Of a stretch of DNA of 64,000 nucleotides, positions 41,576 to 49,439 are shown one piece after another. This DNA comes from VRUE01 sp963837695 (GTDB lineage: Bacteria > Actinomycetota > Thermoleophilia > Solirubrobacterales > 70-9): positions 1,240,001-1,304,000 of the forward strand of contig CAWINZ010000005.1 in assembly GCA_963837695.1 (NCBI GenBank), given 5' to 3'. Made by a program: the position numbers and the translations under genes. Below the pieces are notes generated by a model that made no database searches, was not told where the DNA came from, and saw only the letters and a list, made by a program, of their open reading frames with translations. Positions within the stretch are counted from its first letter, which is position 1. Every line of letters starts with the position of its first letter.

Positions 41576-42493
41576 TCAGGCTGCGGTGTCGGCGACGTTG
41601 CGGGAGATCTCCCGTAGGACGTCGAGCATCGTCGCCACCGCCGGGGTGACCGCGGCCGCGCGCGGGGTTGCGGCGAAAACCTTGCGCACCGGGCTGCTCG
41701 GCAGCAGCGCCCGAATGCGGATATCGGCGCGGACGGTGGAGAGCGCCAGTCGCGGGATCAGGGCCACGCCGACGCCGGCGGCGACCAGGCCCTGCACGGT
41801 CTGGTAGTCGTCGCTTTCGAATGAGACCCGAGGCTCGAAGCCCGCCGCGTGGCAGGAGCGGACGACGTGGCGGGCACAGGGGGTGGAGGCAGAGGTCTGG
41901 ATCCAGGCCTCCTCGCGCAGATCCTCGAGGCGCAGATCCTTGCGCCGCGCCATGCGGTGGCTGGCGGTGAGAGCGAGGTGCAGCGGATCGTCGACCAGCT
42001 CGTGGCGCCTCATGCCTGCGCCGAGTCGCTCGCCGACGCCCTCGAACTCGTAGAGCAGGACGAAGTCGAGTTCGCCGGCCCGCAGGCGCGGCGCGATCTT
42101 CTCCGGCTCGCCCTCGGCCAGGCTCACCTCGACCCCCGGGTGGGAGGAGCGGAAACCGGCGATTGCCTGCGGCATCAGCGTCGCTCCCGCGCTGGGGAAG
42201 GATGCCGTGCGCAGCCTTCCCCCGCGCCCGGCCGCTATCGCCGCCAGCTCGGCCTCGGCCGTCTCCATGCCGGCCAGGATGCCGCCGATGTGGGCGGCCA
42301 ATGCCGCGCCGGCCGCCGTCGGGCGAGCGCCGCCGCGGCTGCGCTCGATCAGCGGGGTGCCGATTTCGTCCTCCAGCGCCGCGATCGACTGCGAGACCGC
42401 CGACTGCGAGTAGGAGAGGGCATCGGCGGCCGCCGAGAACGAGCTTCGCTCGATTACCTCGCGAAAGACGTTGAGGCGGTTCGCATTGAGCAT
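41576..42493 (-). CDS. LysR-family transcriptional regulator
   Basis: A 305-residue regulator. The N-terminal winged helix is MLNANRLNVFREVIERSSFSAAADALSYSQSAVSQSIAALEDEIG; the effector-binding domain starts near residue 90 (GGRLRTASFPSAGATLMPQAI). The ATG at 42493 gives the usual LysR start; a longer open frame upstream is not coding. It is divergent from the universal stress gene over 102 bp, so it may regulate that gene and itself; its ligand is unknown. Confidence 0.92.
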   Translation of the reverse strand: MLNANRLNVFREVIERSSFSAAADALSYSQSAVSQSIAALEDEIGTPLIERSRGGARPTAAGAALAAHIGGILAGMETAEAELAAIAAGRGGRLRTASFPSAGATLMPQAIAGFRSSHPGVEVSLAEGEPEKIAPRLRAGELDFVLLYEFEGVGERLGAGMRRHELVDDPLHLALTASHRMARRKDLRLEDLREEAWIQTSASTPCARHVVRSCHAAGFEPRVSFESDDYQTVQGLVAAGVGVALIPRLALSTVRADIRIRALLPSSPVRKVFAATPRAAAVTPAVATMLDVLREISRNVADTAA

Positions 42494-42595
42494 AAGTATT
42501 ACTGATCTTAACGAGCAGAAATAACAGTTGTGCTGATGCTGGATCGGTGTCACGATCGTTTCCGAACTTCCGAACACCCCCCAAGGAGGCACCAA

Positions 42596-43294
42596 ATGGC
42601 TTTGAAGATCATCGTTTCCTACGACGACACCGACAACGACCGCGACGCCCTCGCTCTCGGCCGGCTCCTCGCCTACGCGGGCGCCGATCTCGAGCTCGCC
42701 TACGTCCGCCACTCCTACGGCGAGTCGCTGGAGCAGCAGGAGGCCGAGGAGCTGCTCGCCCGGGGCGCCGCCGCGGCCGGGGCGCCGGACATGCCGCGCC
42801 GGGTCGTGGTCAACCCGAACACCAGCGTCGGCCTCTCCGAGCTGGCCGAAGCGGAGAACGCAGACGTGATCGTCTTCGGCTCGGAGTACCGGACCGCGGC
42901 CGGGACCGTCAAGCCCGGGATCTCCGCCCACAAACTGCTGCTCGGTGGTCCGGCGGCGATCGCGATCGCGCCGGCCGACCTGCGCGAGCACCCCTCGGTG
43001 GGCGTCAACACGATCGGCGTCCTCGACGAGGGTGACGAGGCCGCGCGGGCGACCGCCGACAGCCTCGCCGCGGCGCTCGGCGCCAGCGTCGTCAAGTATG
43101 AGAGTGGCCCGGTCGACCTGCTGGTCGTCGGCTCCCGCCCCGAGTCGCCGCAGGGCAAAGTCACGCTCAGCGCGTCGAGCGACTACGCGGTCGAGGCGGC
43201 CACCTTCCCGGTGGTCGTCGTCCCCCGCGGCGTCACGGTCCGCTTCGACGCCGGTGCGTCCACGGGCCCCGCGGAGCCGTCGGTCAGCGCCTAG
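42596..43294 (+). CDS. Universal stress protein family
   Basis: A 232-residue protein with two UspA-like halves. MALKIIVSYDDTDNDRDALALG and PDMPRRVVVNPNTSVGLSELAEAENADVIVFGSE cover the first; TIGVLDEGDEAARATADSLAAAL and VEAATFPVVVVPRG cover the second. Nucleotide-binding Gly-rich motifs are only partly kept (GSEYRTAAGTVKPG). AAGGAGG (42583-42589) lies 6 nt before the ATG. Divergent from the LysR gene. Presumed cytosolic stress-response factor. Confidence 0.85.
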   Translation: MALKIIVSYDDTDNDRDALALGRLLAYAGADLELAYVRHSYGESLEQQEAEELLARGAAAAGAPDMPRRVVVNPNTSVGLSELAEAENADVIVFGSEYRTAAGTVKPGISAHKLLLGGPAAIAIAPADLREHPSVGVNTIGVLDEGDEAARATADSLAAALGASVVKYESGPVDLLVVGSRPESPQGKVTLSASSDYAVEAATFPVVVVPRGVTVRFDAGASTGPAEPSVSA

Positions 43295-43742
43295 CTTCCC
43301 CAGGGCGCTTCGTAATCAGGATCACGGCCGCGACCTCCGGGTCGCGGCCGTCGAGCCTCTTCTCGGCGTCGCCAAGGGCAACCGGCTGGGCCTGCTGGCC
43401 GGCGAGCATTGCGGCCACGGTCGCCTCGGGCAGCTCGGCCTCGACCAGGAAAGCGTCGGGCAGGTTTGGCGTGTTGGTCTGCGCCAGCATCCGCTTGCTC
43501 ACATCCTCGGCTGAGCGCTCCGCATTTGACCAGCCCTGGCCGAAGGAGAGATCCGGGTTGTCGAGATGGGGGCCCTCGAGGATCCGCAGGGAGCTCTCCC
43601 GCGGGTCCCACTCCTGTTCGCCGAGTTCGACTGTGCGCTTCGTCAACCACGGTTCGAGGACCGTTCGTCGCAGCTCGTCGTCGCTCAGGTTGAAGGCGCG
43701 GGCGTGGCTGAGGGCGCCGCGGATCTCAACGTGGAAGGACAT
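43284..43742 (-). CDS. Conserved hypothetical protein
   Basis: A 152-residue protein, MSFHVEIRGALSHARAFNLS, with no transmembrane helix or known motif. The composition is normal and the start is supported by TAGGGT 6 nt upstream of ATG (43749-43754 on the plus strand), a leaderless promoter. It overlaps the end of the universal stress gene by 11 nt on the opposite strand. I do not recognise the family. Confidence 0.6.
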   Translation of the reverse strand: MSFHVEIRGALSHARAFNLSDDELRRTVLEPWLTKRTVELGEQEWDPRESSLRILEGPHLDNPDLSFGQGWSNAERSAEDVSKRMLAQTNTPNLPDAFLVEAELPEATVAAMLAGQQAQPVALGDAEKRLDGRDPEVAAVILITKRPGEARR

Positions 43743-43748
43743 GCGCCA

Positions 43749-43754
43749 ACCCTA
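43749..43754 (-). promoter_or_regulatory. Leaderless -10 box for the 43742 gene
   Basis: TAGGGT on the minus strand, 6 nt before the ATG at 43742. Confidence 0.5.
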
Positions 43755-43801
43755 CTCATGACGTGCCGTCCGGCGATCGGCGCATTCGCGATGATCCTGG
43801 C

Positions 43802-44458
43802 GTGATTGCCGCCCCGCCGATCGCCGTCGTCTTCGACAACGACGGCCTGCTGCTCGATACCGAGTCGGTCTGGACGCGGGCCGAGCATGACCTCTTCGAG
43901 CGGCGTGGGCTCGAGTTCACCCCCGCCGACAAGCGCGAGCTGGTCGGCACCTCGGCGGCGATCGCGGGGGGCATCCTCGAGCGGCGCCTCGAGGAGCCGG
44001 GCCGCGCCTCCGCATTGATCGAGGAGCTCAACGAGCTGGTCGTCGCCGAGCTCGAGCACGGTGTGGAGGCGATGCTCGGGGCGCGCGAGTTGCTGCATAC
44101 GCTGAAGCAACGGGGCACACCGATCGGGCTCGTCTCCAACTCGCCGCTCGTCTTCGTCCAGCGCTCGTTGGAGATCGTCGGTTTCGGGGACAGCTTCGAC
44201 GTCGTCGTCAGCGCCCACGAAGTGGCAAATCCGAAGCCCGCGCCGGACCCCTATCTGGAGGCCTGTCGCCGGCTCGGCGTCGAGCCGGGGCCGGACGTGG
44301 TTGCCCTGGAGGACTCGCCTACCGGCGTCGCCGCGGCGAGGGCGGCCGGCCTGACCGTGATCGGCATCCCTTCGCTGGAGGGCATATTGCTGGAGGAAGC
44401 GCACCACCTAGCCGAGTCGCTACTGGACGAGGTTGTCTCGCGTCGGCTCAGCCTCTGA
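43802..44458 (+). CDS. HAD-superfamily phosphatase, beta-phosphoglucomutase-like
   Basis: A 218-residue HAD hydrolase. Motif I is VVFDNDGLLLDTESVW (the first Asp is the nucleophile; the acid/base Asp is spaced by one residue), motif II is GLVSNSPL, motif III is the Lys in ANPKPAPDPYL, and motif IV is VALEDSPTGVAAARAAG. The helical cap sits after motif I, as in subfamily IA phosphatases and phosphoglucomutases. GTG at 43802 is chosen as closest to motif I; a GTG at 43763 is in frame. Substrate unknown. Confidence 0.88.
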   Translation: MIAAPPIAVVFDNDGLLLDTESVWTRAEHDLFERRGLEFTPADKRELVGTSAAIAGGILERRLEEPGRASALIEELNELVVAELEHGVEAMLGARELLHTLKQRGTPIGLVSNSPLVFVQRSLEIVGFGDSFDVVVSAHEVANPKPAPDPYLEACRRLGVEPGPDVVALEDSPTGVAAARAAGLTVIGIPSLEGILLEEAHHLAESLLDEVVSRRLSL

Positions 44459-45314
44459 GTACGCGGCGGCGACGCAGGACGCGCTCCGCGAGCTCGGTCA
44501 GCTCAATGACGTTGCGCTCGTCCTCCAGCGACAGGTCTCCCCGTAGTGCCGCGTTTGCTGCCTCGCCTGCCTCGCCTCGGCGCGCCTGCAGCTGGGCCAT
44601 GTCCTCCTCGTGATCCGGATCGGCGAGTGCGTTGTCGAGCTCGATCAGCATCGCCTCCAAGCCGACCCGCAGCTGTAGCGCCGCCTCGCGGCGACGGCCG
44701 CTGTCGAGGTCCGCACGAGCGCGGAGGATGAGCGTCTCGCAGGCGTCGAGGCGTTCGCGGTCGCCGAGCACGGCGGCGACCCGCTCCTGGGGGCGCAGCT
44801 CTTCGTCCTGGCGCCGCCGTGCGCTTGCGCCGGCGCGGACGTCGATCTCGCGGGCAGAAGAGAAGCGGCCGGAGGCGACCTCCTTGCCACTGCCGTGGCC
44901 GATGCGAACGGTGGTCGCGCGGTCGGCCCGCAGTTCGGCGCCGAGCGGGTCGGCGCTTGCCACAGTGTGGGCGTGGACCGCGCGGTTGAGCAGGGCGAGC
45001 CCCACGGCTACGGCCGCGTCGATCGCGTCCTCGGAAGCGAGTGCCCCCTCCAACCAGAGGTCGGCTTCGCGGGCCTCCTCGAAGGGCTCCTGGGCCCGCA
45101 CCGCAGTGACCCGACTCAGTGGTAGCGGCGCCGGCTCGGCGCCCGCCTCGGTCTCCTTCGGCCGCCGTCGGCGGCGGCGCGGCGGGGGAGGGGCGCCGAC
45201 GGTTTCGACTACGAGCACCTGCTGCTCGCCATCGCGCCGGGCCAGGTAGCGACCGTCCGGCAAGGCGAGCGTGCCGGCGAACTCGAACTGGACGAATCCG
45301 AAGAGCTGCGTCAG
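44448..45314 (-). CDS. Conserved hypothetical protein, possible CTG start
   Basis: About 288 residues. It begins TQLFGFVQFEFAGTLALPDG, has a basic linker (PPPPRRRRRRPKE), a helical central region, and a C-terminal helical bundle (SLEDERNVIELTELAERVL). No catalytic motif. No ATG, GTG or TTG lies at the apparent N-terminus, but CTG at 45314-45312 overlaps the TGA of the upstream wall-hydrolase gene in a CTGA arrangement, like the ATGA/GTGA/TTGA couplings elsewhere in the window. A downstream TTG (LPDGRYLARR) is the alternative. Function unknown. Confidence 0.65.
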   Translation of the reverse strand: MTQLFGFVQFEFAGTLALPDGRYLARRDGEQQVLVVETVGAPPPPRRRRRRPKETEAGAEPAPLPLSRVTAVRAQEPFEEAREADLWLEGALASEDAIDAAVAVGLALLNRAVHAHTVASADPLGAELRADRATTVRIGHGSGKEVASGRFSSAREIDVRAGASARRRQDEELRPQERVAAVLGDRERLDACETLILRARADLDSGRRREAALQLRVGLEAMLIELDNALADPDHEEDMAQLQARRGEAGEAANAALRGDLSLEDERNVIELTELAERVLRRRRVLRG

Positions 45315-47584
45315 TCGCCCTTGTGCTTGTCCGGCAGCGAGAACTTGGAGGGGCCGGTCGGCACCTTCGGGTTCTCGATCCGCTCGAGGCGGTGGGTCAG
45401 TCGCTGCCATTGGTCGGGCTTCAGCATCGCATTGAGCTGTTCGCCGAAGACTCCCGCTTCCGGCCGGTAGCCGACGTGGACATGGTCGTAGTGGTCGGGC
45501 AGCGCAAAGCTGGTTTCGCCGGCCAGATCCTCGAGTGAGATCACCTGGTCCGGGTGCATCGTGCCCTGGAGTTGCAGGACTGTTTTGATCAGCTCGTCGG
45601 TGAGCGTGCCCGGTCCTTGATGGCCGGTCACCGGGACCCCGTTGATCGTCGCGATGTCGACCGCATCGCCGGTCGAGTGCTCGGAGACGTTGCCCGAGGT
45701 GGTCAGGTAGCTGTGGCCGCACTCGAGCGCCGTGATCGTCAGCGTGAAGCCTTTGGAGACGAGGTACTCGAGCATGGCCAGAACGCGCCGATCGATTTTG
45801 CCAGTGGCGATGTCGGTGCGGCCGCAGTCGTAGATTCCGAGGTGTTCGTCGGCGAGCACGCGGCGCTCGAGCGCCTCCTTGGAGAGCAGCAGCACGCCGG
45901 CGCCGCCGAGATCGGCCGAGAGGGGGTTCTTGCCGTCGGCCCGGTAGATAGCCGTCGCCTCAAGCAGCTTCCAGCCGTCGAGGATCGGCTTCGGGTCGAT
46001 TCTCGGCGCGCCCTTGCCGGCCGGCCGGATCGCAAAGTTGATGTGTGGATCGACACCGCCCTTACCAGCCCCGATCCGGGCCAAGACGGTGCCGGCTATA
46101 ACCTTCGACCCCACCCTGAGGGTTCCATCGGCGCCCTTGGCGGCGGCGCTGTCGACAGGCTCGCTTGCCCGCGTCCGCTCCTCCTGCGTCCTGCCGGGCA
46201 AGGCGTAGAGTCGCGGGCGGATGTTCTGGCTGTCAACCGGAACCCGTTTCTCCTTGCCGGTCGGCATCACCACGGTGCGGTGCTTGCGCACGATCGTGCC
46301 GAGGCCCGCGTAGAGGTAGCGGTTGCCGTAGGCATCGCGTAGGACGACGTAGCGGCCGAGCTTCTTCGAGTTGCCCATCTTCGTGATCACGCCGTCGTTG
46401 ACGGCGACGACGGGCGCTCCGTCGTGGGCGAAGATGTTGATCCCGCGCCGGGTGGGCGAGGAGGAGATCACTTCGGCGGCGTTACCGTATTGCTCGCGTA
46501 CCTGCGGGGTCGCCTTGCTCAGCGCCGCCCGCGCCGCGATGTCGTCGGCGTAGCGGGCGTCGGCGGCGACCGGGAAGTGGGCGCCCTCGGTCAGTCCCGT
46601 CAGCGAGCCGACCAACTGGGTCGGCAGCTTGCCGTAAGCGCGCGCGTAGAGCAGCACCTCTTGGACGTACCAGTCGGCGTGGTTGTAGGCGAAGATCGCG
46701 TGGTAGAGGTCATTGCTGCCACCCGCCACCTTGAGGTAGTGGGCTGCGGCGCAGATCGCGTCGACCGGGTTGTAGGGGTCCTTGCGACCGTCCCCGTTCG
46801 CATCGAGCCCGTACATTTCCCAGCTCGAGGGCAGGAACTGCATCCAGCCGACGGCGCCGGCGGTGGAGGGCCCCATGTTGGTGCCGAAGGCGGTCTCGAT
46901 TTTGTTGATCGAGGCGAGCACCTCCCAAGGGATGCCGTACTCGGTGCCGCAGGCCTGGTAGATCGGCAGCAGGAAGGGCGGGATCTCGAACGAGTCGATG
47001 ACGAAGTTCGGAACGCCGATCGGGGACGGGCCGAAGGCGGCAAAGGTCGTCGTCGGGTTGGCGCTGGTCGGGGCGCCGCCCTGGTTGAACTGCGAACCTC
47101 CGTCGCCGCCTTCGGCCGGGGCCTGGTCGCCGCCGGTCGCGCTGGGCGCCGTCACTCCGCCGCTTTCCGTCCCGCCGCCGAGGTCCTGGTTCCGCTTGAC
47201 GCCGCCGCCGGATTCCTCACCCGCTTCTGAGGCGTTCAAGGCGGCGCCGTTCTGGACCTTGCTGCCGGCCCGCGGCTCTTCCGCGGCGCCCGGCGCCTTG
47301 GGTTTCGCCGCTGCTTCCGTATCCGGTTCGGGTTCCTCGGTCTTGTCAGACGCCGATTCGCAGTCCGGGTCTTCGAGGTCGGTCAGGCCGTCTTCGTCGT
47401 CGTCGACCCCGTTGGCGCAGGCCGGGGGCTGTGCGGAGGGCAAGGCCGAGGTCGTCGTCAGCCCGCTGGCGGCCTGGCTGTCGCCGAGGCCGGTCGAGGG
47501 GTCGGCACCGGCCATGCCGACGCCAAGCGCGGTAACGACCGCGAAGCCGGCCAGAGCAATGATCAGTGCGAGCTTTTGTCTCAT
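45311..47584 (-). CDS. Three-domain cell-wall hydrolase (lytic transglycosylase, M23-like, M15-like)
   Basis: A 757-residue exported protein: signal peptide at residues 1-27, then a disordered Ala/Gly/Pro/Glu linker to about 195. An MltB-like transglycosylase domain follows, with catalytic Glu in INKIETAFG and GAVGWMQFLPSSW. A LytM/M23-like domain is next, but its zinc ligands are replaced: RRGINIFA for HxGxD, YAGLG for YAHL and PHINFAI for PHLHFEI. The C-terminal M15/VanY-like domain is intact, with SEHSTGDAVDIA and DHYDHVHVGY. It should cut glycan strands and peptide stems, with the middle domain as a binder. Coupled to the downstream gene by CTGA. Confidence 0.88.
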   Translation of the reverse strand: MRQKLALIIALAGFAVVTALGVGMAGADPSTGLGDSQAASGLTTTSALPSAQPPACANGVDDDEDGLTDLEDPDCESASDKTEEPEPDTEAAAKPKAPGAAEEPRAGSKVQNGAALNASEAGEESGGGVKRNQDLGGGTESGGVTAPSATGGDQAPAEGGDGGSQFNQGGAPTSANPTTTFAAFGPSPIGVPNFVIDSFEIPPFLLPIYQACGTEYGIPWEVLASINKIETAFGTNMGPSTAGAVGWMQFLPSSWEMYGLDANGDGRKDPYNPVDAICAAAHYLKVAGGSNDLYHAIFAYNHADWYVQEVLLYARAYGKLPTQLVGSLTGLTEGAHFPVAADARYADDIAARAALSKATPQVREQYGNAAEVISSSPTRRGINIFAHDGAPVVAVNDGVITKMGNSKKLGRYVVLRDAYGNRYLYAGLGTIVRKHRTVVMPTGKEKRVPVDSQNIRPRLYALPGRTQEERTRASEPVDSAAAKGADGTLRVGSKVIAGTVLARIGAGKGGVDPHINFAIRPAGKGAPRIDPKPILDGWKLLEATAIYRADGKNPLSADLGGAGVLLLSKEALERRVLADEHLGIYDCGRTDIATGKIDRRVLAMLEYLVSKGFTLTITALECGHSYLTTSGNVSEHSTGDAVDIATINGVPVTGHQGPGTLTDELIKTVLQLQGTMHPDQVISLEDLAGETSFALPDHYDHVHVGYRPEAGVFGEQLNAMLKPDQWQRLTHRLERIENPKVPTGPSKFSLPDKHKGD

Positions 47585-47739
47585 ACGTCGGCGCCCCTGT
47601 TCCCTGCGTGCACGAGTATGGGCCTACCCGCGTCCACCCTCTCCCCAAGCATCGAGCATGCCCACGCTACTGGCTGGCGCAGAGGCGCGCAACGCAGTGC
47701 AGCGCCCCCCAACATGCCCTTAATCAATGGCTGGCCCAT

Positions 47740-47804
47740 GCCTGAGATCAGGCAGCATTTCAAGCTCTTCGGATGGGCCGGTTAACGAGTTGTTTCGGCC
47801 CATC
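47740..47804 (+). promoter_or_regulatory. Two inverted repeats in a divergent intergenic region
   Basis: TGCCTGA-GA-TCAGGCA (47740-47755), then GATGGGCC (47772-47779) pairing with GGCCCATC (47797-47804). They sit in the 248-bp region between the wall-hydrolase start (47584, minus) and the coiled-coil gene (47833, plus). Operators or a 5'-leader hairpin are possible; otherwise I see nothing in this stretch. Confidence 0.4.
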
Positions 47805-47832
47805 GCCGAGGGGAATCTCTAAGGTGTCCCGG

Positions 47833-48159
47833 ATGAGCATCGAGGACGACTACGACGAGGGGCTGCGGGCGCGCAGCGAGCAGGCGATCGGCGAGCTCGC
47901 GCAGGCCTTGCTCGACAGCAACGTGTTGGAGAACGCGGTCCACGCCGCCTTCGGCGCCCGTGAGAAGGCGCAGGAGGCGCAGCACGCGGCGATGGCCGCG
48001 CTCAACCTGCCCTCGGCGGGCGACGTCGAGCGGCTCGAGCGCCGCCTACGGTCGCTTTCTCAGCGCCTCGATGAGGTCGAGGACGAGATGGATCGCGTTT
48101 CGCGGGAGGTCAGCGGGCTGCGGCGCCAGCTCGCCGCCGAGCGTTCTGCTGAGGCTTGA
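47833..48159 (+). CDS. Coiled-coil protein, possibly phasin-like
   Basis: A 108-residue all-helical protein. LLDSNVLENAVHAAFGAREKAQEAQHAAMAALNLPSAGDVERLERRLRSL leads into a heptad coiled coil (LDEVEDEMDRVSREVSGLRRQL). An Asn-Leu-Pro-x-x-x-Asp-Val hinge followed by a coiled coil is also seen in polyhydroxyalkanoate granule proteins; that link is speculative. AAGGTG (47821-47826) lies 6 nt before the ATG. A family 1 repeat starts directly after its stop codon. Confidence 0.7.
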   Translation: MSIEDDYDEGLRARSEQAIGELAQALLDSNVLENAVHAAFGAREKAQEAQHAAMAALNLPSAGDVERLERRLRSLSQRLDEVEDEMDRVSREVSGLRRQLAAERSAEA

Positions 48160-48270
48160 AAGCCGATCCGGTAGGGCCTCCACTTAACTTTTTCGGTCGT
48201 TGCTTGGCGGCTGTCGCCCGAGGCCAACACCGAAAAAGTACAAGACGTTCCGGCCCTACCGGATCGGCTT
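48160..48270 (+). repeat. Structured intergenic repeat family 1, copy B
   Basis: Outer stem 48160-48178 with 48252-48270 is 19 bp and perfect. The conserved blocks CTTAACTTTTTCG (48183-48195) and CGAAAAAGTACAAGACG (48231-48247) are present; here the inner stem extends to 11 bp (48187-48197 with 48229-48239). The central GGCTGTCGCCCG block is also present. It fills the whole gap between two convergent genes: it begins right after one stop and ends 2 nt before the other. Confidence 0.85.
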
Positions 48271-48272
48271 GT

Positions 48273-48953
48273 CTAACCTTCTAGTTGAAGCTTAGATATG
48301 GCGTTTGCGGCGGCCCGTCCTGCGCGTTTCGCGCTTGACTCAAGTTCATCGTCGCCAAGCTGTTCGTCATCTGCTTTGCTGATGATGAGAACTGCTGCTG
48401 CGACGAGTTCCAGCTCACGGCCACGGGCAAGGACGGCGACGGTTTGCATGTCGGCTGCAACGACGCAGGCGGGGGCGCCGTGTGGTGGCAGTGAGTCGAG
48501 GCTGGCCACAGGGCAAGCTCGAACTTTGCCCTCCAGCTCCTTGGCCAGCTGATCGAATAGCCACGGGTCGGGCCGTACCGACTCGCCTGGGGTGAGGCCG
48601 AATGCGGTGGCGCTGCCGCCGGTGGCGACCGCCTCGGTGGGAACCAACAGCTCCCCGAGGTGCGTGTCGGCCCCAACTGCGGCGCAGGTGCCGACTCGCA
48701 CGACGCGTTTGACGCCGAGCTCGGCGAGGTCGGTCAGCACGATCGCCGCGCTCGGCCCGCCCATGCCCGTCGCTTGGATCGTCAGCGCATCTCCCACCGG
48801 GGTGCGCCCGGTGTAGCCCCAGAGGCCGCGGGCGTGGTTGCTCATCTTCGGCTTCTCCAACAACTCCTGCGCCAGCAGCAGCGCCCGGCCGGGATCGCCG
48901 ACGAGGATCGCGTCTGGGGCCATCGGGGCCGTGGGTCTCAGCCGGGCGGGCAT
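48273..48953 (-). CDS. Nucleoside phosphorylase-family protein
   Basis: A 226-residue PNP/UDP-phosphorylase fold enzyme that cleaves nucleosides with phosphate or water. Signatures are AILVGDPGRALLLAQ, TGMGGPSAAIVLTDL (phosphate/nucleoside site), RVGTCAAVG and the Glu/Met-Asp-like ribose block CVVAADMQTVAVLA. In the ribose-binding motif the usual Glu-Met-Glu is replaced by Ala-Asp-Met-Gln, so substrate use may differ. It converges with the coiled-coil gene across a family 1 repeat. Confidence 0.85.
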   Translation of the reverse strand: MPARLRPTAPMAPDAILVGDPGRALLLAQELLEKPKMSNHARGLWGYTGRTPVGDALTIQATGMGGPSAAIVLTDLAELGVKRVVRVGTCAAVGADTHLGELLVPTEAVATGGSATAFGLTPGESVRPDPWLFDQLAKELEGKVRACPVASLDSLPPHGAPACVVAADMQTVAVLARGRELELVAAAVLIISKADDEQLGDDELESSAKRAGRAAANAISKLQLEG

Positions 48954-49035
48954 TGGCGCCGCATCCTGCCACCGATGAGAGTGGCGCGCCTGGGATTTTC
49001 GCCAGCCGTCTAATTACACGGCGCACGGCGCTTCG

Positions 49036-49041
49036 TAGGTT
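49036..49041 (+). promoter_or_regulatory. Leaderless -10 box for the PII gene
   Basis: TAGGTT with 8 nt to the ATG at 49050; no ribosome-binding site between them. Confidence 0.45.
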
Positions 49042-49049
49042 GACCCCGG

Positions 49050-49424
49050 ATGAAGAAAGTTGAGGCATTCATTCGTCACGAGGCGTTCGAGCCGATCAGG
49101 GCCGAGCTGCTCGACAAGGGGTTCCCGTCCCTCTCGATCGGCGAGGTCAAGGGCTCGGGGCGCCAGAAAGGCGTGGTCGAGCGATACCGCGGCTCGGCTC
49201 TCACCGTCAGCGTCCGGCCGAAGTTGAAGCTGGAGGTCGTGGTCGAGGACAAGGACAAGTCTCTCGTCGTCGAGACGATCCTCAAGCACGCCCGCACGGG
49301 CGAGGTCGGCGACGGCAAGATCTTCGTCCTGCCGGTCGAGGAGGCGATCCGCATCCGCACGGGCGAGGACGGAGAGACAGTGCTCCAGGCGCACTCAGGG
49401 GAGGAGGTCCCCACTTCCGGTTAG
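49050..49424 (+). CDS. PII-family nitrogen regulatory protein without the T-loop Tyr51
   Basis: A 124-residue PII signal protein. KKVEAFIRHEAFEPIRAEL, the T-loop GRQKGVVERYRGSAL, and the C-terminal TGEVGDGKIFVLPVEEAIRIRTGE match GlnB/GlnK, including Gln39 and Lys58 for ATP/2-oxoglutarate. By E. coli GlnB numbering, position 51 is Leu, not the Tyr that is uridylylated (adenylylated in actinobacteria); Tyr46 is kept. The protein may signal by ligand binding only. A 12-residue C-terminal extension follows. It is not next to amt; its TAG stop forms part of a TAGCCT box upstream of the cyclase gene. Confidence 0.9.
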   Translation: MKKVEAFIRHEAFEPIRAELLDKGFPSLSIGEVKGSGRQKGVVERYRGSALTVSVRPKLKLEVVVEDKDKSLVVETILKHARTGEVGDGKIFVLPVEEAIRIRTGEDGETVLQAHSGEEVPTSG

Positions 49425-49439
49425 CCTCGACCGTTCTCG

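Noticed and set aside
48160..48270. Classical rho-independent terminator
   Set aside because: The stem is not followed by a T tract in either direction, and the conserved inner core is not explained by termination alone, though a terminating role remains possible.
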